55,833 bases of DNA from Shimia sp. (GCA_024224295.1 JAAENN010000082.1:1-55833); one strand, 5' to 3'. Shown: positions 44,789 to 54,548, counted from the stretch's first letter. Notes: generated by a model not told the origin, from the sequence alone. Program-made: numbers and translations.

Positions 44789-46669
44789 CTAGGCGCGCTC
44801 CTCCGGATCACTGTCCAGTTGGGCCAGCAGCACATCCTGCAGTTCTTTCTCCAGTGACCGCGCGCGCTTTTTGTACGCTTCATTTTTGGACAGGGGCAGG
44901 TCTTCGCTCCACAGCTGCGCCAATTCCTGCATTGCGAAACGATCGTGCTTGTAAAACGCTTGCTCTGCCTGGGCTGCCTCATATTCGCTGAGGCCGATGT
45001 TTTCCAAAACATAGCGACCAGCACGCAGCGAACTGTCAAACATCTCCCGCACAATGTCATCCGCGCCCGCTTTATAGAGCCGGTAGACATTACCGCGATC
45101 TTTGGCGCGGGCGACGATGTGCAAGTCAGGACGCTCTCGCCGGGCAAAGGCCACCAGTTTGAGTGACGCTTCCATATTGTCCAGCGCCACCACCAGAACG
45201 CGCGCTTCACGCAAGCCAGCTGCGTGCAGAATTTCCGGGCGTGTGGGATCTCCGAAGAAGCCCTTGATGCCAAAGCTGCGCATGTTTTCGATGGCTTTCA
45301 TGTCGTTATCCAAAACCACGGTTTGGTAGCCGGATGAGCGCACCAGTCGGTTCACAATCTGACCAAAGCGGCCAATGCCCGCGATGATCACGGGGCCGGT
45401 TTCATCCACCTCGTCATGTTCGTGCTGGTCTTTTTTGTCTCCGCGATCCCCAATCCTTTTGGACAACACATCGTGCAGGATAAACAGAAGCGGCGTAACC
45501 AGCATGGTGAGCGCCACGATCAGCAAGTATTTCTCCGCCGCCCAGGCTGGGATCACGTTTTGTTGTTCCGAGAAGGTGATCAGAACGAAGCCAAATTCCC
45601 CCGCCTGCGCGAGGCCCAGAGTAAAGAGCCAAAGGTTACGGTCTCGCAAGCCAAAGGCACGGCCCAACAGGTATAGGATCAGTGCTTTGATGCCGATCAG
45701 GCCCAGGGTGAGGCCAATGATCTGCCCCGGAGCACGCGCAAAGACGTTGAAGTCGATCTGCGCCCCCACAGTGATGAAGAACAATCCGAGCAGCAGGCCT
45801 TTGAAGGGGGCAATGTCGCTCTCTAACTCATGGCGGAATTCGGAGTTCGCCAGCAGTACACCGGCTAGGAAGGTACCCAGAGCAGGGGAGAGGCCAACCG
45901 ACTCCATCAGCAGCGCGATACCCACCACAATCAGCAGGGCCAGCGCTGTGTACATCTCCGGTAGATGCGCCGCGTGAATGAAGCGGAAGACGGGCCGCAT
46001 CAGGTAGAGCCCACCGAGTACGATGGAGCCCACCGCACCGAGAGTGACCAGCGTTACGCCCCAACCGGGCAGCCCGTCCACCAGCGACATGGCGTGGTCA
46101 TCTGTGTGACCACCTTCGGCAATCGCCCCGCTGGTGGCAATTTCCATCGCCTCCGGCATCGCCAGCAGTGGCAGAAGCGCCAGCATTGGGATCACCGCAA
46201 TATCCTGCGCCAGCAACACCGAGAAGGTCGAACGCCCGCCGCGGGTCTGCATCAAGCCTTTTTCCGCAAGAGTTTGCAGCACAATCGCGGTCGAACTGAG
46301 GGCAAAGATCAGGCCGGTGGCCACGGCCACGTTTACGGAGAAGCCCAAGACGATACAGGCCGTGGCCACCGCGCCGGTGGTCAGGCCAATTTGTAACCCC
46401 CCAAGCCCCAACAGTTTGTCTCTCATAGCCCAGAGCGCACGTGGATCCAGTTCCAAACCAATGATAAACAGCATCATCACCACGCCAAATTCGGCATAGT
46501 GCAGCAGTTCGTCTGCCTCATGTGAGCCAACCAGCCCCAACACGGGGCCGATTAAAATACCGGCTGCCAAGTATCCCAACACCGAACCGAGCCCCAAGCG
46601 GGAGGAGATCGGTACGGCGATCACTGCGGTTATCAGGAAAATAGTGGCGGTATAAAGGGCGTCTTCCAT
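44789..46669 (-). CDS. CPA2-family monovalent cation:proton antiporter (KefB/KefC type)
   Basis: 626 residues. The N-terminal 385 residues have about 12-13 membrane helices, including LGLGSVLGYLAAGILIGPVLG and SPALGTFLAGVLLANSEFRHELESDIAPFKGLLLGLFFITVGAQIDF. After a charged linker, a TrkA-N (RCK) domain begins (VIIAGIGRFGQIVNRLVRSSGYQTVVLDND), which senses nucleotide or glutathione adducts in Kef systems. It probably exports K+ in exchange for H+. No KefF/KefG ancillary flavoprotein is adjacent. Confidence 0.9.
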   Translation of the reverse strand: MEDALYTATIFLITAVIAVPISSRLGLGSVLGYLAAGILIGPVLGLVGSHEADELLHYAEFGVVMMLFIIGLELDPRALWAMRDKLLGLGGLQIGLTTGAVATACIVLGFSVNVAVATGLIFALSSTAIVLQTLAEKGLMQTRGGRSTFSVLLAQDIAVIPMLALLPLLAMPEAMEIATSGAIAEGGHTDDHAMSLVDGLPGWGVTLVTLGAVGSIVLGGLYLMRPVFRFIHAAHLPEMYTALALLIVVGIALLMESVGLSPALGTFLAGVLLANSEFRHELESDIAPFKGLLLGLFFITVGAQIDFNVFARAPGQIIGLTLGLIGIKALILYLLGRAFGLRDRNLWLFTLGLAQAGEFGFVLITFSEQQNVIPAWAAEKYLLIVALTMLVTPLLFILHDVLSKRIGDRGDKKDQHEHDEVDETGPVIIAGIGRFGQIVNRLVRSSGYQTVVLDNDMKAIENMRSFGIKGFFGDPTRPEILHAAGLREARVLVVALDNMEASLKLVAFARRERPDLHIVARAKDRGNVYRLYKAGADDIVREMFDSSLRAGRYVLENIGLSEYEAAQAEQAFYKHDRFAMQELAQLWSEDLPLSKNEAYKKRARSLEKELQDVLLAQLDSDPEERA

Positions 46670-46698
46670 ACGTCCTGTGTCCTATTCTTTTGCGGCGC

Positions 46699-47154
46699 TT
46701 AGGTCGGCAGCGGGGCGTCTCGTTTAAGTTGGTCCATGACAATCTGACTTTGCACACGGCTTACGGCGGCATGTGGGAGCAAAACCTCATGAATCAAGCG
46801 GTTAAGCGCGTTAAGATCCTCACAATAGGCGCGCAGCAAATAGTCCGCATCGCCGGTCAAAGTCCATGCGCTGACAATTTCGGCACGGGTGCTGATCAAA
46901 GTGGCAAAACTCTGCGAGTTCTCCGGCCCGTGCGTGCCGAGCTGTACCTGAATAAAAGCTTGTACCGAAAGGCCCAACTTTTGCGGGCTCAAACGGGCAT
47001 TGTAGCCCTCGATATAGCCATCCGATTCTAACCTTTGGCGCCGCCGCCCAGCCTGACTGGGCGAGAGGTTGAGGATCTCGCCCAGCTCCTGCGCCGTGAG
47101 GTGAGCATTTTTCTGAAGCGCAGAGAGCAGGCGCATGTCAATAATGTCTAGCAT
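46699..47154 (-). CDS. Lrp/AsnC-family transcriptional regulator
   Basis: 151 residues. An N-terminal helix-turn-helix (LTAQELGEILNLSPSQAGRRRQRLESDGYIEGYNARL) is followed by the RAM/ligand-binding domain (VQAFIQVQLGTHG...IVSAWTLTGDADYLLRAYCEDLNALNRLIHEVLLPH). It is divergent from hppD, 154 bp away, so it most likely controls hppD in response to an aromatic amino acid such as Tyr or Phe. This is inferred from position and family. Confidence 0.92.
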   Translation of the reverse strand: MLDIIDMRLLSALQKNAHLTAQELGEILNLSPSQAGRRRQRLESDGYIEGYNARLSPQKLGLSVQAFIQVQLGTHGPENSQSFATLISTRAEIVSAWTLTGDADYLLRAYCEDLNALNRLIHEVLLPHAAVSRVQSQIVMDQLKRDAPLPT

Positions 47155-47308
47155 CTGCGTAACTTTCGCGTAAACGATGATCTTTGTGCGTATACTACGC
47201 GGAATTTATCGGAATTGCACGTCACTTCGCGGCGTTTCCGCATGATTGGCGGCGTATTCTTGCCTCAGCGAACATCAATATCCAAGAATCCCCAAAAGGA
47301 GACGCGAC
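47155..47308. promoter_or_regulatory. asnC-hppD divergent control region
   Basis: It contains a GCGTA-TAC-TACGC inverted repeat at 47188-47200 and two GCGTAA copies (47157-47162, 47168-47173) next to the asnC start. Short palindromes of this kind are usual Lrp-family operators. The hppD ribosome-binding site (AAAAGGAG) closes the region. Confidence 0.45.
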
Positions 47309-48406
47309 ATGGGTCCTTTCCCACATGATGCGCCACGCGCCGAGATTTCCGATTTCAACCCTGCTGGCACCGACGGCTTTGAGTTTGTCGAATTTGCCCA
47401 TCCTGAGCCGCAGGAGCTGCGCGATCTCTTCACCAAGATGGGTTATGCCCATGTCGCCAATCACAAAACAAAAGCCATCGAGCTGTGGCAGCAGGGCGAC
47501 GTCACTTACATCCTGAACAACGAACCCGGCAGCTTTGCCGCGCGCTTTGTCGAAGAGCACGGCCCCTGCGCCCCGTCCATGGGCTGGCGCGTTGTGGATG
47601 CGCAGAAGGCTTATGAGCACGCTGTGTCCAAAGGTGCCGAAGCCTATGACGCTGACGACAAAACTCTCGATTGGCCTGCGATCAAAGGCATCGGTGGTTC
47701 GTTGATCTATTTCACCGACCAGTATTTTGACACCTCGCCGTTCAACGAAGAGTTTGATTGGATCGTGACTTCCAAGCCGGAAGGCGACGGGTTCTTCTAC
47801 CTCGATCACCTGACCCACAACGTATTCAAAGGCAACATGGACAAGTGGTTCAAATTCTACGGCGACCTGTTCAACTTCCGTGAAATCCGTTTCTTCGACA
47901 TCGAAGGCAAGTTCACCGGTCTGCGGTCCCGTGCGTTGACCTCGCCCTGTGGCAAAATCCGCATTCCAATCAACGAAGACCGCGGCGAGACTGGTCAGAT
48001 TGTGGCCTATCTGAAGAAATACAACGGTGAAGGCATTCAGCACATCGCGGTTGGCTCTGATGACATCTACAGCTCCACAGACGCCATCGCTGACAAAGGC
48101 ATCAAATTTATGCCTGGTCCCCCTTATGCATACTATGACTTGTCCAAAGCGCGCGTTGTCGATCACGAAGAGCCACTGGATCGCATGAAAAAGCACGGCA
48201 TCCTGATTGACGGTGAAGGCGTGGACAATGGTGGTGAGACCAAAATCCTGCTGCAGATCTTCTCTAAAACAGTGATTGGCCCGATCTTCTTTGAGTTCAT
48301 CCAACGCAAGGGTGACGACGGATTTGGCGAAGGCAACTTCAAAGCACTTTTTGAATCCATCGAACAAGAGCAGATCAACAACGGTGAAATCGAAGCCGCA
48401 GAATAA
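47309..48406 (+). CDS. hppD: 4-hydroxyphenylpyruvate dioxygenase
   Basis: 365 residues from ATG 47309 (AAAAGGAG upstream). Two vicinal-oxygen-chelate domains are present. Iron ligands are in FYLDHLTHNVF (His), GIQHIAVGSDD (His) and GPIFFEFIQRKG (Glu). The enzyme converts 4-hydroxyphenylpyruvate to homogentisate in tyrosine breakdown. Its monocistronic unit ends in a terminator. The AsnC-type gene upstream is its likely regulator. Confidence 0.95.
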   Translation: MGPFPHDAPRAEISDFNPAGTDGFEFVEFAHPEPQELRDLFTKMGYAHVANHKTKAIELWQQGDVTYILNNEPGSFAARFVEEHGPCAPSMGWRVVDAQKAYEHAVSKGAEAYDADDKTLDWPAIKGIGGSLIYFTDQYFDTSPFNEEFDWIVTSKPEGDGFFYLDHLTHNVFKGNMDKWFKFYGDLFNFREIRFFDIEGKFTGLRSRALTSPCGKIRIPINEDRGETGQIVAYLKKYNGEGIQHIAVGSDDIYSSTDAIADKGIKFMPGPPYAYYDLSKARVVDHEEPLDRMKKHGILIDGEGVDNGGETKILLQIFSKTVIGPIFFEFIQRKGDDGFGEGNFKALFESIEQEQINNGEIEAAE

Positions 48407-48446
48407 GCCTCAAAGACATCCTTCCAACCGCGGTTGGAGCGAGGGA

Positions 48447-48482
48447 AGCGTCGTCCATTCATGCGGTGGGCGGCGCTTTTTT
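48447..48482 (+). terminator. Intrinsic terminator of hppD
   Basis: An 11-bp stem with two G:U pairs (48447-48457/48467-48477) leads into TTTTTT. Just before it lies a perfect 16-bp palindrome, TCCAACCG CGGTTGGA, at 48423-48438. Confidence 0.8.
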
Positions 48483-48557
48483 GTGCGCAAAAGCATGTTG
48501 TTTTGTGGGACTGCACTTCTAAGGTGAAATCTGAAGTCCTTGTGAAGGAGTGGGTGC

Positions 48558-50220
48558 ATGTCGAAATTTATCCTTGGCGCCATGGGCGCTCTGCTTATGT
48601 CAACCGCGGTTCAGGCCACTGATATGACAATTTTTACGGCCCAGAAAATCATCACGATGGAGACCAACATTCCCGAAGCGACGGCGGTGGCTTTGGCGGA
48701 AGGGCGAATTGTTTCTGTAGGCAGTTTGGACAGCTTGAGCGACTACATCGAAAATCACGGGGCAGTGGTGGATGATCGCTTTGCTGACGCAGTTCCCGTT
48801 TCTGGCGCCAGATGATTGGCATTTGCTAACCGGCGACTTTCCAGGCGCGAAGACCCATGACGATTACATTGCGCGTCTGAAAGAGTTGGTTGCGTTGCAT
48901 GAGGCGTCTGACCGAGACGAGTCTGTTCCGTTCGTCGCCTGGGGGTATCACCAGCTGTGGCACGGAGACGTGAATCGCCCGCTGCTGAATGAGCTGTTCC
49001 CGGACACGCCGGTCATGTTGTGGCACCGCAGCTTTCATGAGGTGATTGGCAATGATGCCGCTTTTGACTTGCTTGGTATCACCGAGGCGGACGCACAGGT
49101 CTATCCGGAAGAGGCGAGCTGGGAAGATGGTCACTTTTGGGAAAACGGTGCCAAGGTGCTGGTCGCCAAAATGCCGTTCCTGTTTGCATCAGACCGGTAC
49201 GGCAAAGGCATGGAGAATTTTTATGAGATGCTGCATCAGGCTGGTGTGACGTCCGCGTTGGACATGGGCACGGGGATTTTTAGCGATCCAGACGGGGAGA
49301 TTGCGCCCATCCGCGCGACGGCGGAACGTGTGCAACCGCCAACGCGTTTGGTTCTGACGCCGTTGATCACGGATTTTCTCGCACGGAAGAAGACGCCCGA
49401 AGAGGCGCTGGCAGAAATTGAAAGATGGCGCACCGGCAATACCGAGCTGGTCGCCATCGAGGACCACTTCAAAATCATGATGGACGGGGCGATCTTCTCC
49501 GGCCTCAGCCAATATGGTTTTCCCGGCTATAAAGACGGCCATGAAGGCATCTGGATGGCGCCGCTCAGCGAGACAGAAAAATGGGCGAGATTCTTCTGGA
49601 ACCAAGGCTTTCAGATCCACGCTCATACAAATGGGGACAAGTCAGCCGAAGCGCTGATTGGCATAGTGCAGCGTGCGCAAGCGGAAACCCCACGTTTTGA
49701 TCACCGCACCACACTGGAGCATTTTGCCTTTGCCCACGAAGAGTAGCTGCGCCAGATGGGGGCGCTTGGCATGGCAGTTTCGGCCAACCCGTACTACCAG
49801 TACATTCTTGCGGATATCTACGCGCAGAACTGGCTAGGCGAGGACATAGCCCGCTATATGGTACCACTTGGCGCCGCACGACGTCAGAACATCACGGTGG
49901 CGCTGCACTCAGACAACCCGATGGCGCCGCTCAGCCCGTTGGTGTTGGCAGATGCGGCGGTGAACCGAACCACCATCAACGGTAGGCAGAATGCGCAGGT
50001 CGAAGCCCTAACAGTGCATGAGGCCATGCGCGCCATCACCATTGATGCAGCCTGGGTGATGAAGCGGGAGCATGATTTGGGCTCAATCCGAGCCGGCAAA
50101 CGCGCGGACTTTGTGGTGCTGGAAGGCAATCCGTACGAAGTGCCAATCACAAAGATCAAAGACGTACAGATCTGGGGTACCGTGTATGAAGGCACCGTGT
50201 ATCCGGTGATCGCAAATTAA
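48558..50220 (+). pseudogene. Amidohydrolase (YtcJ-like) pseudogene with several lesions
   Basis: The gene begins with a good ribosome-binding site (AAGGAG), ATG 48558 and a signal peptide (MSKFILGAMGALLMSTAVQA). The first frame ends at 48815, while the rest continues in another frame from about 48775. At this junction the metal-binding 'PGxID-x-H-x-H' segment expected after VVDDRFAD is missing, so an internal deletion with frame change has occurred. The second frame (HDDYIARL..., IHAHTNGDKSAE, TTLEHF) stops at TAG 49744-49746, where EEQLRQMG would be expected, and then runs on in the same frame to TAA 50220 (VALHSDNPMAP, LGSIRAGKRADFVVLEGNP). At least two lesions make a working enzyme very unlikely. 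Confidence 0.85.
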
Positions 50221-50232
50221 GGTGCGGACCCG

Positions 50233-52950
50233 TCAGCTCTTTGGCATCTTCAGCACAACGTCGCGCTTGCCCTTTGTGTAGTGCAATTCGTCTTGGCTGA
50301 TGGCGGAGACACGGCCGCCGTCGATACGATCGCCAACCTGTACCTTCTTGTAGCGCCCGCTTGACAGGCGCACCAAAGCGCGCCGGTTAGAGGAGGTGCC
50401 ATAGACACCAATCAGGTTCACCTTGTTCAGGTTGATTGCGTTTTTGATGGTCGCCTGACGCGCCACAGAGGCGGTGGTCGGAATTTCGGGAACCACTGAT
50501 GCAGCCGCGGGCACAGCGGCCGCTGAGGTTGTTGTGCCTGTGCTCTCTGGCGCGGCACGCGCTGCCAGCTGCGCAATATTAGCAGGCTTCAGGCGAGGAC
50601 GCGGAGACGCCGCGACGGCAAGCTGAGTCGGCGTGGTGTCTTTTTCATCCGCCAGCTTGACGTTTTCTGGGCGCAGCTTGGGACGGACGGCGGCCAGTTC
50701 TTCACGGGTTAATCCGCCAAAGTTTGCGCGCTCGTTTTGCTCTTGCAGGTCTCCGGGGCGCAGTTTTGGGCGCAGGACCGCCAGTCGCGAGCTGTCGGTT
50801 TCGCTGATCTGTGGCTCGTCGCCCACCTTGATACGCTTTGGGTAAGCAGCGGGGAAAATTGGAGGGCGCCCAGCAAAGACCATCACGCCTTCGGGGTTTA
50901 AAGCCCCTTCAGCAGTAGCGACCACAAGGCCGCGTGCATCCATGTCAAAGGTGGTGTCTGCAGACGCCGGGTTCACCTGCGCGCGGGCAGGCTGATCGGT
51001 GTCCAGAACTTCTGGCGCAGGTAGCGCCACAGCGTCAAAACCGATGGTGTCGCGGTCCACAGAGGCAATGTAAATGTCATCACTGCTGTCAGACGTCAGT
51101 TCGAAAGGCTGTTCCGGCGCGCGTTGCCAAATGCCGGTTACTGCATAACGCGCTTCGGCTTGCACAGGGTCAACATTGCCGTCGCCCACTTCGTCAAGCA
51201 TTGCCTCGATTTCAGCGCTGTCGGTGATGCTTTCCGGTGTGAGCGGTTCCAAAAGCGCGGTGTCCACGTTTTCAGTTGGGTTGGGTGTCATGCCGTCGGG
51301 CACGGTCACCACCAAGGGTGCGTCCGTCGCAGGCAGCTCCGGCGCTGACCCTGCCTCCGCAGAAACCACGTCTTCTCGCGCCGTTTCGGGGCGCGGGGCG
51401 TTAGCGGAGTCTTTGGCAGCGGTGGTCTCACTCACGGCTTCAGGGGAAGCGGTCGTTGGTGCAACCGCAACCTCAACAGCCTCCGTCTCGCCTGCCCCAA
51501 ACAGTCCGGCTAACCCGTCTTCGGTGGCGTAGGTTGCCCATAGGGCCGCAATCGCCATCAACACTAACAGCAACGTGGTTAAGATTAGCCCCAGATGTCT
51601 TGGCTTACCACGCACCTCCTGTGGGCGCGCACCAAACAATGTCATCTTCTGCTTTTCTTGAGCAGACGCGTCTTTGGTTGCTTTCTTGACTTTGGAACGG
51701 GAGATCTTTTTGCCAACCTTTGGAGCGGGCCCGGCCACTTTGGTCTTGCCGCGTGCGCTGGCAAAGGTGGCGGTTTCCGCATCCGACACGCCCGCAGTGT
51801 CGGATGTAACCTGCTTAGATCCACCGTCCTCTTTTTCAGTTCTAAGTCCGGCCACGGCCTTTGCCGGATCAAACCGAAGGGGCGGGGCCTTGCTGTCACC
51901 TGTGCTGGTTGGAATGCTGGGTGCATTCGTACCGCTGACGTTGCGCGTCACCCCACTGAGGCCCGGCGCTGATTTGGTTTCTTCGAGCGCTTCTTTCTGC
52001 GCCCGGATCGACGCAAATGCGGCTGCTGGTTCCGCCGGCTTGGCGGTTTCTTTTGGCGCGCCTGGCACCGGTGGTTTGACTTCTTCAGACGCAGCCTTTG
52101 GTGTTGCCGCCGCTTCTGGCTTTGTCGCAGGCTTAGGTTCTGACTTCGGTTTGTCTGATTCCACAGCTGCTTTCGCTGTTTCCTGCGCCCGAGGTTCTTG
52201 TTTCTCCACTGGTGTCGGAGTTGGCAGCACAACGCCTTGCTTCTTGGTGGCAGGGGCTTCCGGCGCAACCGATGTCTCGTCAACCGGCTCTGGTTCTGGC
52301 TCAGGAGCTTCTTCGACAATCGGTTCCAGCGGTGCGGGGGGGATGTCTAGTTTGAACTCAGTCTGAGGTTTGGCGTCGAGAAGTGGCTCCGGCTCAGGTT
52401 CTGACCGTGGCCCTTCGCTCACCACTAAAATGGCGGTCTTGTCTGCTTGGACGTTAATACCGCCCGCCCGCGCTTGTGTCGTGTCGCCAAAATCCGGCGC
52501 GGAAGCAAAGCTGTCCTCCGGCGGAATTGCGCTGAACCTCACGGGATTAAAGGCGTGCTCGATGGCAAAGGCCTCGGCCTCATTTAACGTGTCACGCGCC
52601 ACGGCGGCCACTTGCGGAATGCCACTCTGTATGGCGATGTCAAACACCAGCTGATCAGCGCGATAGGGCGTTTCCGCCTCCAATGCGTCCTCAGCCTTCT
52701 GACGGCGCTTTTTTTCGCTCATTCGGCCCGCAGGCAGAGTTAGGTATTTGATTTGATCATTGGGCAGCACCAGCGTGGTGGAAAAATCCTCGCCGCCTAC
52801 AGCAACAGCCTGCGCCCTCAGTTGCGTCAGCTCGCCCGCTAGGTCCGGGCTGTCGAGCCCCACTTCTCCCAGCAAATGCCAGCCTCCCGGCACGCGGGTC
52901 AAAAGGCCAATGCCCTCAAAGGAAAGTGTAAGCGCGAGATCCGAAGTCAT
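50233..52950 (-). CDS. Large Rhodobacterales inner-membrane protein with GspL-like and PilP/GspC-like ends
   Basis: 905 residues. Residues 1-150 resemble the cytoplasmic GspL/PilM-type domain (TTLVLPNDQIKYLTLPAGRMSEKKRRQKAEDALEAETPYRADQLVFDIAIQ). About 180-450 is a disordered Pro/Glu/Ala/Lys-rich linker. One membrane helix lies at 453-473. The outer part is again disordered and holds three copies of a RPKLRP-type motif (727-732, 756-761, and RPRLKP 784-789). The last 65 residues (LNKVNLIGVYGTSSNRRALVRLSSGRYKKVQVGDRIDGGRVSAISQDELHYTKGKRDVVLKMP) read like the HR domain of PilP or GspC. It may be a one-protein version of a secretin-assembly inner-membrane link. Function not established. Confidence 0.65.
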   Translation of the reverse strand: MTSDLALTLSFEGIGLLTRVPGGWHLLGEVGLDSPDLAGELTQLRAQAVAVGGEDFSTTLVLPNDQIKYLTLPAGRMSEKKRRQKAEDALEAETPYRADQLVFDIAIQSGIPQVAAVARDTLNEAEAFAIEHAFNPVRFSAIPPEDSFASAPDFGDTTQARAGGINVQADKTAILVVSEGPRSEPEPEPLLDAKPQTEFKLDIPPAPLEPIVEEAPEPEPEPVDETSVAPEAPATKKQGVVLPTPTPVEKQEPRAQETAKAAVESDKPKSEPKPATKPEAAATPKAASEEVKPPVPGAPKETAKPAEPAAAFASIRAQKEALEETKSAPGLSGVTRNVSGTNAPSIPTSTGDSKAPPLRFDPAKAVAGLRTEKEDGGSKQVTSDTAGVSDAETATFASARGKTKVAGPAPKVGKKISRSKVKKATKDASAQEKQKMTLFGARPQEVRGKPRHLGLILTTLLLVLMAIAALWATYATEDGLAGLFGAGETEAVEVAVAPTTASPEAVSETTAAKDSANAPRPETAREDVVSAEAGSAPELPATDAPLVVTVPDGMTPNPTENVDTALLEPLTPESITDSAEIEAMLDEVGDGNVDPVQAEARYAVTGIWQRAPEQPFELTSDSSDDIYIASVDRDTIGFDAVALPAPEVLDTDQPARAQVNPASADTTFDMDARGLVVATAEGALNPEGVMVFAGRPPIFPAAYPKRIKVGDEPQISETDSSRLAVLRPKLRPGDLQEQNERANFGGLTREELAAVRPKLRPENVKLADEKDTTPTQLAVAASPRPRLKPANIAQLAARAAPESTGTTTSAAAVPAAASVVPEIPTTASVARQATIKNAINLNKVNLIGVYGTSSNRRALVRLSSGRYKKVQVGDRIDGGRVSAISQDELHYTKGKRDVVLKMPKS

Positions 52951-53105
52951 GCATCAAGCCCTAGCATGCAAGTGATTGGCAAGGCGCGACCTTGCTCAGA
53001 ATTGTAGGATTTATAGCAAGTTATCGCCGAAGGGGAAGAAAAAGCCGTCCCTAATTGCGGTGCCTTCGGCGGTTTGCAGCCACAAAGTGACCCCATGGTA
53101 AACAA

Positions 53106-53137
53106 AGACCGCCCCAAACCTGGGATTGGGGCGGTCT
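53106..53137 (-). terminator. Intrinsic terminator of metY
   Basis: A perfect 12-bp stem AGACCGCCCCAA/TTGGGGCGGTCT (53106-53117/53126-53137) with 8-nt loop. On the minus strand, TTTGTTT follows. Confidence 0.9.
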
Positions 53138-53165
53138 AAGAAAATGTGTTGTGAGGCTGTCAGGC

Positions 53166-54455
53166 TTAGCTATGTGCTTTCTTTAGCGCTTGATCCAGAT
53201 CAGCAGTCAGGTCTTCGCTGCTCTCGATGCCAATCGATATCCGCACCACATTTGGCCCTGCGCCCGCCGCTTCCTGCTGTTCCGGCGTCAGCTGCCGGTG
53301 GGTGGTGGAAGCGGAGTGGATCACTAGGCTGCGCGCATCGCCGAGGTTGGCGACATGGGAGAAAATCTCCAGGCTGTCGACAAACTTAACACAGGCGTCA
53401 TAGCCGCCTTTCAGCGCCACAGTGAACAGACCACCGGCACCTTTCGGGCAAATGCGTTCTACACGGTCATGGTACGGCGAGGACGGTAGCCCGGCATAGG
53501 TTACATAGTCCACATGCTCATGGCTTTCGAGCCAACCAGCAACGGTTTTAGCGTTTTCCACGTGGCGCTCCATGCGCAGGGACAGTGTTTCAATGCCCAT
53601 CAGGGTGTAATGTGCTGCCTGTGGGTTCATGGTCATGCCAAGGTCGCGCAGTCCAATTGCAATGCCGTGGAAGGTGAACGCCAGCGGGCCAAAGGTCTCA
53701 TGGAAGCGCAAGCCGTGGTAGGCTGGTTCCGGCTGGCTCAGGGAGGGGAACTTGTCAGAGGCGGACCAATCAAACTTGCCGCTGTCCACGATACAGCCGC
53801 CGGTCACGGTGCCGTTTCCGGTTAGGTATTTGGTGGTGGAGTGCACTACCAAGGTGGCGCCCAAAGCAATCGGGTTGCAGAGGTATGGCGTGGCTGAGGT
53901 GTTGTCCACGATCAGCGGCACACCGGCGTTGTCGGCCACTTTGGCCAGTGCTTCGATGTCGCTGATGTACCCGCCGGGGTTGGCTACGGATTCACAGAAC
54001 ACCGCGCGGGTGTTTTCATCGATTGCCGCTGCCACCGCGTCCAGATCATCGGTGTCTACAAAGGTCGCGGACCAGCCAAAGCGTTTGATGGTCTGGCTGA
54101 ATTGAGTGATGGTCCCACCATAAAGACGGGAGGAAGCCACCACATTGCAGCCTGGCTGCATGAGCGGGAACAACGCCATGATCTGCGCCGCGTGACCAGA
54201 GGAACAGCAAACGGCCCCAACGCCACCTTCGAGCGTGGCAATGCGTTCTTGCAGCACGGCGACGGTTGGGTTTGTCAGGCGGGAGTAGATGTAACCTACT
54301 TCTTGCAGATTGAAGAGCGCTGCGGCGTGCTCGGCATCCCGGAATACATAGGCGGTGGATTGATAAATCGGCGTCTGCCGCGCGCCTGTGGCCGGATCGG
54401 GCCGTGCGCCCGCGTGAATTTGCAATGTGTCAAAACCGTAGGTCGCTTCAGACAT
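53166..54455 (-). CDS. metY: O-acetylhomoserine sulfhydrylase (aminocarboxypropyltransferase)
   Basis: 429 residues. PLP-enzyme fold of the Cys/Met metabolism family. PLP Lys209 lies in VVHSTTKYLTGNGT, Asp184 in LIVDNTSATP, and the phosphate-binding YSRLTNPT is near residue 57-64. The long form (about 430) and GARPDPATGARQTPIYQSTAY mark O-acetylhomoserine sulfhydrylase, making homocysteine from O-acetylhomoserine and sulfide. The upstream 207 bp hold adjacent palindromes but no convincing SAM riboswitch. Confidence 0.93.
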   Translation of the reverse strand: MSEATYGFDTLQIHAGARPDPATGARQTPIYQSTAYVFRDAEHAAALFNLQEVGYIYSRLTNPTVAVLQERIATLEGGVGAVCCSSGHAAQIMALFPLMQPGCNVVASSRLYGGTITQFSQTIKRFGWSATFVDTDDLDAVAAAIDENTRAVFCESVANPGGYISDIEALAKVADNAGVPLIVDNTSATPYLCNPIALGATLVVHSTTKYLTGNGTVTGGCIVDSGKFDWSASDKFPSLSQPEPAYHGLRFHETFGPLAFTFHGIAIGLRDLGMTMNPQAAHYTLMGIETLSLRMERHVENAKTVAGWLESHEHVDYVTYAGLPSSPYHDRVERICPKGAGGLFTVALKGGYDACVKFVDSLEIFSHVANLGDARSLVIHSASTTHRQLTPEQQEAAGAGPNVVRISIGIESSEDLTADLDQALKKAHS

Positions 54456-54548
54456 CGTGTGTTCTCCCTAAAATTATCGCGCCAAGTGTTAGGCAGACCA
54501 AAGCCATCACGCAACCAAAGTTGGGACCTTGTGCTGCGGAAAGTCGCA

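Noticed and set aside
47222-48367. 381-codon minus-strand open frame opposite hppD
   Set aside because: It mirrors the hppD reading frame codon by codon and has no own start signals.
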